Shown here: one piece after another, positions 49,849 through 58,117 of the stretch | Layout: every line of letters starts with the position of its first letter | Numbering within the stretch: position 1 is the stretch's first letter | DNA from: an uncultured Bacteroidales bacterium | GTDB taxonomy: Bacteria; Bacteroidota; Bacteroidia; Bacteroidales; Bacteroidaceae | Reading direction: 5' to 3' | Assembly (NCBI GenBank): GCA_945836755.1 | Contig: CAMAMB010000002.1 | Location: 33,578 to 97,577 of the forward strand | DNA length: 64,000 nucleotides | The notes under the pieces: model-generated | The model's database searches: none | Told to the model about the DNA's origin: nothing | Seen by the model: the letters and a program-made list of their open reading frames with translations, nothing else | Made by a program: the position numbers and the translations under genes

Positions 49849-50898
49849 ATGCAACCATTCTTCCTTTCCCTCAAATCGTTCGTCACTTCGCGCTGGGGCG
49901 TTGCCTGTGCCATAGTGCTCGCCATGCTGCTCACAGTGACAGCCGCCCTCCTGTTGCCATTCGCAAAGACCGCAGACAGCGAGCACATCTACATCAGGCA
50001 TGCCGATACGGCCGACTCCGTTTACCGCCAGCTCGACACACACGCCGCGGGCCCTCTACGCCTGTGGGCCATCAAGGCGCTATGCTTGGTGAGCAACTAT
50101 AGCGGGCATGTCCGCCCCGGCTGCTACACAACGGGGCACGGCAGCTCTACCTGGGCGGTTTGGCGCAAGCTGCGCGGAGGCCTACAGTCGCCTGTTCGCC
50201 TCGTCGTCCCGGCCTGTGTACGCACCCCCGAAGAGATGGCCGAACGCCTCGCCGCACAGATTGAGCCCGACACCCAGTCCCTGCTTGCTGCCCTCTACGA
50301 CCCGGCGTTTATGAAAGCTCACGAGCTTGACTCAGCCACCGCCGTCACCCTCTTCATACCCGACACCTACGAGGTGTACTGGCCCATCTCTCCGGCTCAG
50401 GTAATGGACAAACTGGCCGGTGCCTACAAGCGATGGTGGACCACCGAAAGAGTAGAAGCTGCACGCAAACAGCAACTTACGCCACACATGGCCATGACGC
50501 TGGCCTCCATCGTGGAGCAAGAGACCCAGGCCCTCGACGAACGCGCCATGGTGGCGGGCATGTATCTCAACCGCCTGCATAGGGGCATGAAGCTGCAAGC
50601 CGATCCCACCGTAAAGTTTGCCCTTCGCGACTTCGGGCTGAAACGCATCCTCCACGTTCACCTCCAGGCGGACAGCCCCTACAACACATACCGCCACGAG
50701 GGACTGCCTCCCGGCCCTATCTGCGTGCCCTCGCTGTCGGCCATTGAGTCGGTGCTTCACCCTGTCGATCACAACTACCTGTATATGTGTGCCAAGGAGG
50801 ACTTCTCCGGCACCCACCGCTTTGCCGTCACCTACGACGAGCATCTCGTCAACGCCGGACGCTACGCTGCAGCGCTCGACAAGGCTCACATTAAATAA
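49849..50898 (+). CDS. mltG: endolytic transglycosylase MltG
   Basis: Single N-terminal TM; FIPDTYEVYWPISPAQVMDKL, MTLASIVEQETQALDERAMVAGMYLNRLHRGMKLQADPTVKFAL, NTYRHEGLPPGPICVPSLSAIESVLHP. Confidence 0.95.
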   Translation: MQPFFLSLKSFVTSRWGVACAIVLAMLLTVTAALLLPFAKTADSEHIYIRHADTADSVYRQLDTHAAGPLRLWAIKALCLVSNYSGHVRPGCYTTGHGSSTWAVWRKLRGGLQSPVRLVVPACVRTPEEMAERLAAQIEPDTQSLLAALYDPAFMKAHELDSATAVTLFIPDTYEVYWPISPAQVMDKLAGAYKRWWTTERVEAARKQQLTPHMAMTLASIVEQETQALDERAMVAGMYLNRLHRGMKLQADPTVKFALRDFGLKRILHVHLQADSPYNTYRHEGLPPGPICVPSLSAIESVLHPVDHNYLYMCAKEDFSGTHRFAVTYDEHLVNAGRYAAALDKAHIK

Positions 50899-50949
50899 TA
50901 AGGCACGAGGCTCCCGCTGCCCTCGCCCACTATTTCCCTACATCCCGTC

Positions 50950-51966
50950 ATGCATACTCCTTCATCCCCCCGCGGCCCGCTGCGGTGTCTGAGGCTTAGC
51001 TGGCATGTCTACGCCTTGACCTACGGGCGTCGCTGTCGCCGGCTGCTGCTCCCGCTCAGCATCGTCACACTCAGCGCCTCGTTTCTGCTGGCCTCATTTG
51101 TATACATGCTCTGCGAGGTGGCCCTCCCCGTCTATCGCACGGCCGACCTCCTGCATATTGTGCTGCCCATAGAGAGCTGGCCACGCCTTCCCTTCCTGTG
51201 GACGGGCCTGGGCGTAGTGCTCTTCGTGCTTGCCCTGCAATGGTGGCGTCTGACACGTATCGGCCTGCGCGACCTTGACGCTGTCACGATGGCTGCCGAC
51301 GTCATGTCCCCCTACGCCGACCTTGCTCCCGGGGCTGACAGCCCTGTGCCGGTGGGTGTAGCTGATGGCGGCAAACCTGTATCCCGCGCCAAGGGCCTTC
51401 GCCGTCTGCTGCTCATTGCCTTCGTCTCTTTCGTCGTGTCACTCCTGCTGACCGCCCCCTTTGCCTGGGCAGCCTTGAAGGTGCACTGGCTGTGGGCGAT
51501 AGGCATCCCGGTCGTGCTCCTCTTGCTCCGAGCCGTGAGCAACGTGTGGCGCGCAGTGAGCCTTGCCTGGCCGTCGCTCGCCATAGGGCGCAGCTGGCGG
51601 ATGGCCTGGCGGCTCTCGTTCGGCAAACCTCTGCTGCAACAGTTTATCTACTCGCTCTTCATGGCTCCGATAGCGCTCATTCTTGCCGTACTGCCTGCCA
51701 TGGTCTTCGCAGCCCCCGTGCTGACCATCACCGACGACATGCTTCGCGGCGAGGATACATCCTTGCCCCTCGCCCTGCCTGTCACGGGCATCGCGGTCTG
51801 CACCATCCTGCTCTTCATCTACTTATTCGTGCAGTCCCTCCTCAGCCACAGCCTCCATCTCTACCTGGCCTCGTTGCCCGACCCTTCCCAGCCTTTGTCT
51901 CCTGCCGGCGAGGTGGGCACAGATGCCGGTGCCTCCTCCCCGTCAGCCTCTGAGGCCGGGCAGTAA
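50950..51966 (+). CDS. polytopic membrane protein of unknown function
   Basis: Open frame with about six hydrophobic segments, co-directional with mltG. Confidence 0.7.
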   Translation: MHTPSSPRGPLRCLRLSWHVYALTYGRRCRRLLLPLSIVTLSASFLLASFVYMLCEVALPVYRTADLLHIVLPIESWPRLPFLWTGLGVVLFVLALQWWRLTRIGLRDLDAVTMAADVMSPYADLAPGADSPVPVGVADGGKPVSRAKGLRRLLLIAFVSFVVSLLLTAPFAWAALKVHWLWAIGIPVVLLLLRAVSNVWRAVSLAWPSLAIGRSWRMAWRLSFGKPLLQQFIYSLFMAPIALILAVLPAMVFAAPVLTITDDMLRGEDTSLPLALPVTGIAVCTILLFIYLFVQSLLSHSLHLYLASLPDPSQPLSPAGEVGTDAGASSPSASEAGQ

Positions 51967-51993
51967 GCCGTTACTCCGCTGCTCTCCTCTTCG

Positions 51994-52049
51994 CAGCCTT
52001 AGCGTGACCCACCTCCATTGCATCGTCGGGCCACGCTAAGGCTGTTTTT
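51994..52049 (+). terminator. rho-independent terminator
   Basis: CAGCCTTAGCGTG (51994-52006) / CACGCTAAGGCTG (52032-52044) followed by TTTTT. Confidence 0.85.
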
Positions 52050-52052
52050 AGT

Positions 52053-52112
52053 GCCTCGCCCCGGCGGAGTAGCGCGTCCCGCCGTTGCTGCATGGCATCT
52101 CGCCATTTTTGC
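52053..52112 (-). repeat. repeat module II, copy B (inverted relative to copy A)
   Basis: Reverse complement reads AAAAATGGCGAGATGCCATGCAGCAACGGCGGGACGCGCTACTCCGCC; compare copy A AAAAATGGCGAGATGCCTTCAAACAACGGCAGGATGCC. Confidence 0.75.
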
Positions 52113-52117
52113 AAGCC

Positions 52118-52229
52118 TTGGCGTGAGTAACATTGGGCCGAATGCCACCTTGCTTTCGGGCGGATGCCACCTTGCTTTCGGCCCAATGCAACCTGGCATT
52201 CGGGCAGATTTCACTCTCCGGAATGCTTC
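52118..52229 (+). repeat. dispersed repeat module I, copy B
   Basis: TTGGCGTGAGTAACATTGGGCCGAATGCCACCTTGC...CAATGCAACCTGGCATTCGGGCAGATTTCACTCTCCGGAATGCTTC; gap-free alignment to 34563-34674. Confidence 0.92.
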
Positions 52230-52279
52230 GCGACACGCTGAGAAGGCCTGGAGCTACGGCGGTTTGGCCCTCTACACCA

Positions 52280-52332
52280 CAGCGCTCCCACAGCGTGACG
52301 ACAGAAGGGGTGCCGCCGCTGTGGGAGCGCTG
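52280..52332. repeat. perfect 16-bp inverted repeat with 21-nt loop
   Basis: CAGCGCTCCCACAGCG (52280-52295) / CGCTGTGGGAGCGCTG (52317-52332). Confidence 0.9.
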
Positions 52333-52351
52333 CATGAGAATGGCCGCAAGC

Positions 52352-52699
52352 CTAAAGCTGATTGTCAGGACCTATGGGGAAGATTACTTTCGGCTTGAAG
52401 GTGGCAGCCTCGTCGGGGGTCATCTGCGCGTAGGCCATGATGATAATCTCGTCACCGGGCTGAAAGAGCCGGGCAGCAGCCCCGTTCAGACAAATCTGAC
52501 CACTGCCTCGCTCGCCCGTAATGACGTAGGTTTCTATACGCGCGCCGTTCATATTGTTGACTACGTGCACATGTTCGCCGGCCACCAAGCCTGCAGCTTC
52601 CATCAGGGCGACATCTATGGTGACGCTGCCCATGTAGTGGAGATTGGCCTCTGTGACTACGGCACAATGGATTTTTGACTTTAGGATACTGAGTAACAC
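52352..52699 (-). CDS. panD: aspartate 1-decarboxylase
   Basis: [37 protein letters not shown] (G-S self-cleavage site), [25 protein letters not shown] start at 52699 inferred (track start 52738). Confidence 0.95.
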   Translation of the reverse strand: MLLSILKSKIHCAVVTEANLHYMGSVTIDVALMEAAGLVAGEHVHVVNNMNGARIETYVITGERGSGQICLNGAAARLFQPGDEIIIMAYAQMTPDEAATFKPKVIFPIGPDNQL

Positions 52700-52803
52700 G
52701 GTCTGAATGATTAGAGGTGGAAGGGTGACAGGAGGCATGACGGCCTAAAGGTCATTCCCCGGCTCGTCACCGGGAGCTGAGGGCCGCAGAGAGCCTGCGC
52801 GGG

Positions 52804-53658
52804 TCAGCGAGTGATATAGTGGATATTGTCAATAAGACGGACGGGGCGCCGGCCGCAATAGACGGTGATGCAGCCTACGACGTCGGAAGCCTCGTTCCAT
52901 GCACTGACGGGCTGCAGCGTTTCGCCGTCCACTATCTCGTAGTACTCCACTTCAAGGCCATCGATGGCGTTGAGTGTGTCGACCACATGGTCGTGGGTTT
53001 CGGCCACGGTGTGGGTGCGCGCATAGTCCACGCTCCGGGCCAGTGTCCGGGAGATGTGCACAGCCGTTGCCTTCTCGCTGTCGGAAAGCAGGGTGTTGCG
53101 CGAACTCAGGGCCAGCCCGCTCTCTTCACGCACGATGGGGCACGGGCAGAGCTCCAACTTAAAGCCAAGGTCGCGCACCATGGCACGGATGACGGCTATC
53201 TGCTGAAAGTCCTTCTCGCCGAAATAAGCGCGCGTGGGGTCGACTATCTGGAAAAGCTTGCTCACTATCTGGCAGACGCCGTTGAAGTGGCCGGGACGGC
53301 GCGCACCCTCCATCACGGTGTCGATGGGCGGATATGAGAAACGGCGGGTGTCGGGCTCGGGATACACGTCGTCAACCGTGGGTGCATATACAAAGTCTGC
53401 CCCGAGCTGTGCCAACAGCCGGGTGTCGGCCTCTAACGTGCGGGGATAATTCTTTAAGTCGGTGGGGTCGTTGAACTGGGTGGGGTTGACGAAGACGCTG
53501 ACCACAGTCACGTCGTTCTCAGCCACCGAACGGCGCACCAACGAGGCGTGGCCCTCATGCAGGGCTCCCATAGTGGGCACCAGGCCGATGCTGCGACCGG
53601 CCGAGCGCGCTGTGGCAAGTGCGGCCACAAGTTCAGATTGATGATTGAAAACAAGCAT
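52804..53658 (-). CDS. panC: pantothenate synthetase
   Basis: IGLVPTMGALHEGHASLVRRS, VSVFVNPTQFNDPTDLKNYPRT, YFGEKDFQQ; ATG at 53658. Confidence 0.96.
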   Translation of the reverse strand: MLVFNHQSELVAALATARSAGRSIGLVPTMGALHEGHASLVRRSVAENDVTVVSVFVNPTQFNDPTDLKNYPRTLEADTRLLAQLGADFVYAPTVDDVYPEPDTRRFSYPPIDTVMEGARRPGHFNGVCQIVSKLFQIVDPTRAYFGEKDFQQIAVIRAMVRDLGFKLELCPCPIVREESGLALSSRNTLLSDSEKATAVHISRTLARSVDYARTHTVAETHDHVVDTLNAIDGLEVEYYEIVDGETLQPVSAWNEASDVVGCITVYCGRRPVRLIDNIHYITR

Positions 53659-53987
53659 GGCAATGCAAATTTGACGGGCGCACACCCCGTAACCGGGAAG
53701 TACGGCTGAAAAGAGACTGCAAAGTAAAAGATTTCTATTCTTTTATAGCATATCCTCCCTCAAAAAGATACCCTTTCCGGGGCTGAGCAGGCCGATTTTG
53801 CAAGCCGCTGTTTCATTTTATCACGCTTATCTCCCCGCCTGCCTCCATCATGGCAGGCTCTGCGGACGCTGCGAGGTAGGAAGTCACGCCGCGGCCCTGT
53901 CAAGCCTGTAAGGCACGAAAGAAGGACGAAATGGGGCGTGGCACACTTAAAAAACCGCAAAGAGAATTTCAGTTTTATATAAATGCG

Positions 53988-53995
53988 TACTTTTG
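53988..53995 (+). promoter_or_regulatory. -7 box TACTTTTG, candidate promoter for 54124
   Basis: TACTTTTG in an A/T-rich stretch upstream of 54124. Confidence 0.5.
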
Positions 53996-54123
53996 TTGCC
54001 ACTACAGACTGCCGCCATGCAGTAGCCCGCGACCGGAGGCCGTCAGGCCTCTCCTTGCTTCTGCCGCAGGCCACCCTCAATGAATGGCGCCTCCGCCCAC
54101 ATCGCATCCCATAGTCCACACAC

Positions 54124-55359
54124 ATGTCTCTACGTCTACTCTTCGCGCTTGCAGCTGCTGCCTTGTGCCCCTTGCACAGCATGGCCATGCCTCAGTCTAA
54201 CGACAGCAACCCTGTCGTACAGCCTGCGCAGGCCGACAGCCTGGAACTCAAAGCCGACACCACCGACACCCTGCCACACCGTACCCACTTCTATGAACGG
54301 GGCCTCGTGGGCAAGGCATACCGCTACCTGCGCGATGCCAACAAGATGCCCCCCGACCAGGGCAAAGACTTCGGCATCATACCCGGCCCTCACTACTCCT
54401 CGACCACCGGCCTCGGACTCGGCATCCTGGGCACACTCACCTACTCCACCCACCGCCTCGACCCGACCACGCCGCGATCAAATGCTTCCGTCTTCACAGA
54501 CATGACCACCGGAGGCTTCTTCCTCATAGGCATGCGAGGGGCACATTACACCAAAAGAGGAAAGACACGGACCGACTATAAGATCAACGTATCGACCTTC
54601 AAGACCAAATATTGGGGCATAGGATTTGAAGAGAACAAGCAAGACGCCAACGAGACGGAGTACACGCGCAACAGGCTCTACGGCCTCGTAAGGTTCATGT
54701 GGCAGCCGGCGCGCCACCTCTACGTGGGCCCCATGGTGCAGTACAGATGGTTTCAGGCCAAGAAGCGTGACACCGAGATGCTCCACCTATGGCACGGCCA
54801 AGCAGCCATCGTTCACGCCCTCACGGCCGGTATCAGCGTGACCTACGACTCGCGCGACTTCATGCTCAATGCCACACGCGGCTGCTTCTTCCAGTTAGAC
54901 CAAACCGCCAGCCCCAAAGCCCTCGCCACCGAAGGCTTCGGGTTCGGCACCACCGAGACCACCTTCAGCACCTATAAAAAAGTTTGGAAAGGGGGCGTGC
55001 TGGCATGGGAACTGCATGGCCTCTTCAATTACGGGTATGTACCCTGGTGCATGATGGCAGAAACGGGCACCACCGACCGACTGCGCGGCTACTACGAAGG
55101 CCACTACCGCGACCAAAGCCTCATCGAGACACAGCTCGAACTACGCCAACACCTGCGCGGACGCAACGGCCTGGCTGCCTGGATAGCCTTCGGACACCCC
55201 TTCAGGCGCTTCGACGAAATGCGCTGGCAACACATCCTGCCCAACGGCGGAGTAGGCTACCGCTGGGAGTTCAAAAACCGCATCAACATACGATTGGACG
55301 CCGGCATCACCCGCGACGGCGACTGCGGCATAGTGTTCAACATCAACGAAGCCTTCTAA
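54124..55359 (+). CDS. BamA/TamA (Omp85-type) barrel outer membrane protein without obvious POTRA domains
   Basis: Signal peptide MSLRLLFALAAAALCPLHSMA; barrel-like strands; DRLRGYYEGHYRDQSLIETQLELRQHL; C-terminal NINEAF. Confidence 0.78.
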   Translation: MSLRLLFALAAAALCPLHSMAMPQSNDSNPVVQPAQADSLELKADTTDTLPHRTHFYERGLVGKAYRYLRDANKMPPDQGKDFGIIPGPHYSSTTGLGLGILGTLTYSTHRLDPTTPRSNASVFTDMTTGGFFLIGMRGAHYTKRGKTRTDYKINVSTFKTKYWGIGFEENKQDANETEYTRNRLYGLVRFMWQPARHLYVGPMVQYRWFQAKKRDTEMLHLWHGQAAIVHALTAGISVTYDSRDFMLNATRGCFFQLDQTASPKALATEGFGFGTTETTFSTYKKVWKGGVLAWELHGLFNYGYVPWCMMAETGTTDRLRGYYEGHYRDQSLIETQLELRQHLRGRNGLAAWIAFGHPFRRFDEMRWQHILPNGGVGYRWEFKNRINIRLDAGITRDGDCGIVFNINEAF

Positions 55360-55492
55360 GCCCACACCGACACAAAGCCCATCACCGGCAGAAGGCTCAA
55401 CAGCAAAGCGCACAAGCTATCAGAACAGACAAAGATACATCACAAAGATACAGCAACTTACACCGGTTAAATAGACATATACTCCAAACATC

Positions 55493-56446
55493 ATGAAACG
55501 CATATCCCTCATTCTCACCCTATGCTTGCTCCTCGTCAGTCCGACGAACGCCCTTCCCTATAGCCTCGAGTATCTCCGCCTTGCCGAGGCCCAAGAGAGC
55601 GGCACCAAGTTTCTCAGTCGCGGCAACTTCGACACCTGGAGCACACGCACCATCAAAGAGAGCGGCATCATTGGCGGCAAGACAGTCACCCTCTACGACA
55701 TAGGCGGACCCTGGGGCACATCCAACGTATGGGCCAAAGTGTCCGGTGTGACCAAGACCAACGTCAGCGTATACAAGGACAGCCATCCCGGCCACGGCAA
55801 CTGCGCCAAGCTATACACCCACATCGTGGAGTGCAAGGTCTTGGGACTTATCAACATCAAGGTGCTGGCCGCCGGAAGCATCTACCTCGGCAAGACACAG
55901 GAGCCTATACGCGACACCAAGAACCCCATGAGCAAGCTCGACGCAGGCATACCCTTCACCGCACGTCCCAAAGCTCTCGTCTTCGACTATAAAGTCCACC
56001 TGACAGGCGAGCCCAACCGCATCAGACAGAACGGACTGGGCAAGGGAAGCAAGGTGGCCGGACGCGACTACGCTGACTGCATTCTCTACTTGCAGAAAAG
56101 ATGGGAGGACGCCAAGGGCAACATCTACGCCAAACGGGTGGGAACGCTCGTCCATCGCTTCACCAAAAGCTCAGAATGGAAAGAAAACCAATACTTTAGC
56201 ATTAGTTACGGAGACATCAGCAGCCAGAAATACTACAACGAGGCCTGGGCTCTCACCGCAGGCGACAACACCAAATTTGCCAAGAACTCAAAAGGAAAAA
56301 TGGTAGCCGTGAAAGAAGTGGGATGGGCCGCAGCCAACGAACAACCTACCCACCTCGTCCTGCAATTCGACTCAAGTCACGGAGGCGCATACATAGGGAG
56401 CGTGGGCAATACCCTATGGATTGACAATGTGCGTCTGGCCTACTGA
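55493..56446 (+). CDS. PCMD domain-containing exported protein
   Basis: Signal peptide; NFDTWSTRTI...GGPWGTSNVWAK...LTGEPNRIR...HLVLQFDSSHGGAYIGSVGNTLWIDNVRLAY. Confidence 0.75.
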   Translation: MKRISLILTLCLLLVSPTNALPYSLEYLRLAEAQESGTKFLSRGNFDTWSTRTIKESGIIGGKTVTLYDIGGPWGTSNVWAKVSGVTKTNVSVYKDSHPGHGNCAKLYTHIVECKVLGLINIKVLAAGSIYLGKTQEPIRDTKNPMSKLDAGIPFTARPKALVFDYKVHLTGEPNRIRQNGLGKGSKVAGRDYADCILYLQKRWEDAKGNIYAKRVGTLVHRFTKSSEWKENQYFSISYGDISSQKYYNEAWALTAGDNTKFAKNSKGKMVAVKEVGWAAANEQPTHLVLQFDSSHGGAYIGSVGNTLWIDNVRLAY

Positions 56447-56659
56447 CACAACGTCACCCTCCTACCCCCACCGCATCCTCGAGATGGTTCAAACCATCAC
56501 CTCTATCCCGGACATTACCCCGGCACACATTGCCCATATATTGCCATCTCTAAATGCTAAAACAGCCTTCCAGAAATAAAACGAACATGTGCTTCTACTA
56601 AAAAAACATAACGGGCAACGCATTTTCATGAAAACCCAAAAGGCCGAGAGCGTTTTTAA

Positions 56660-56687
56660 CCTACCTTTGCAGACTGTCTGAGGTAGG
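56660..56687 (+). promoter_or_regulatory. -7 box TACCTTTG embedded in an imperfect palindrome (candidate operator) of the RND efflux operon
   Basis: CCTACCT-TTG-CAGAC-T-GTCTG-AGGTAGG; TACCTTTG at 56662-56669. Confidence 0.65.
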
Positions 56688-56791
56688 CTGTCTTTCTTCC
56701 ACTTAACCAGCCTCCCGGCAGCAACGTCTGCGCCCCAGCACCCATCCACCCAACCCAACAAATACACTATCACAACTTAATAAGAACACAC

Positions 56792-57964
56792 ATGAAGAAA
56801 ATCGCTTTATGTATGCTTTCCGCCCTGCTACTCACCGCCTGCGGAAGTAAGTCAAGCCAAATGCCAGAAGCCAATAAAGACTTCGCTGTAATCACCGTGC
56901 AGACCACCTCTGCCGACCTCCAGACTTCATACCCGGCCACAATCAAGGGCAAGCAGGACATTGAGATACGCCCCAAAGTATCCGGCTACCTGACCAAGCT
57001 GCTCGTAGACGAAGGTGCTACGGTAACAAAAGGTCAGCCCCTCTTCCTCATTGACTCCGAAACCTATCAGGCTGCCGTCAAAAGCGCTGAAGCACAGGTG
57101 CGGGTAATCAAGGCAAACATTGCCTCGCAGGAACTCACTGTACAGAACAAGAAGTCTCTCTTCGAGCAGCACATCATCTCCGACTATGACATGCAGATGG
57201 CCAAGAACACGCTTGAAAGCCTCAAGGCCCAGCTGTCTCAGGCCGAAGCCCAGCTTATGAGCGCCCGCGACAACCTGCGCTGGTGCACTGTTTCCAGTCC
57301 CACCAACGGCGTAGTAGGTTCCATCCCCTACCGCGTGGGAAGCCTCGTCAGCGCCTCTAACGCCCAGCCTCTCACCACCGTATCCAACATTGAAGAGATG
57401 TACGTCTACTTCTCCATGACAGAGAAGCAGCTCCTCACACTGACGCGTGAACAAGGCGGCCTCCATACAGCCATCACCAAGATGCCTGCCGTCACGCTCA
57501 AACTGGCTGACGGCACAGACTTCGGCAGCACCGGCACCGTGAGCACCGTAAGCGGAGTGATTGACCAGAACACCGGCGCCGTACAAATGAGAGCCACTTT
57601 CAAGAACACGGGCCACGTTCTCCGTTCGGGCGGCACAGGCTCTATCCTCATTCCCACCCACGCTGACAACGCCATCATCATTCCCCAGAAGGCCACCTTC
57701 GACATACAGAACAAGCACTTCGTATATGTAGTAGGCGCCGGAAACAAGGTGCAGAGCCGCGAGATAGAGGTGCTGACACAGCACGACGGCCAGAACTACG
57801 TGGTGACCTCCGGCCTCAAAGTGGGCGAGCGCGTCGTAGTGGATGGAGTCAACCAGCTCAAAAACGAAATGGTCATCAACCCCATTACACCCGCTCAGGC
57901 CAATCAGGCAGCCGAGAAAGCCAAGCAGGCCCTCAAAGACGGCAAGATGCCGGGCGAGAACTGA
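56792..57964 (+). CDS. efflux RND transporter periplasmic adaptor subunit
   Basis: Lipobox LLTACGSK; IEIRPKVSGYLTKLLVDEGATVTKGQPLFLID; VSSPTNGVVGSIPYRVGSLVS. Confidence 0.94.
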   Translation: MKKIALCMLSALLLTACGSKSSQMPEANKDFAVITVQTTSADLQTSYPATIKGKQDIEIRPKVSGYLTKLLVDEGATVTKGQPLFLIDSETYQAAVKSAEAQVRVIKANIASQELTVQNKKSLFEQHIISDYDMQMAKNTLESLKAQLSQAEAQLMSARDNLRWCTVSSPTNGVVGSIPYRVGSLVSASNAQPLTTVSNIEEMYVYFSMTEKQLLTLTREQGGLHTAITKMPAVTLKLADGTDFGSTGTVSTVSGVIDQNTGAVQMRATFKNTGHVLRSGGTGSILIPTHADNAIIIPQKATFDIQNKHFVYVVGAGNKVQSREIEVLTQHDGQNYVVTSGLKVGERVVVDGVNQLKNEMVINPITPAQANQAAEKAKQALKDGKMPGEN

Positions 57965-58117
57965 TAACCAGGAAGCGTCACCGCGCCTCTTACTATCAGA
58001 TGCGTCCCCTCTCTATATATAAGCTGAACACGATTTGACGTTTACACCTCGGCTCTGCCCTTCCCAGTCTGAGGGGGAGAGCACCCCGTGAAAACCATCA
58101 GTAACGAAGAAGTTATC

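Noticed and set aside
56927-57784. 285-aa - strand ORF
   Set aside because: Antisense shadow of the RND adaptor gene.
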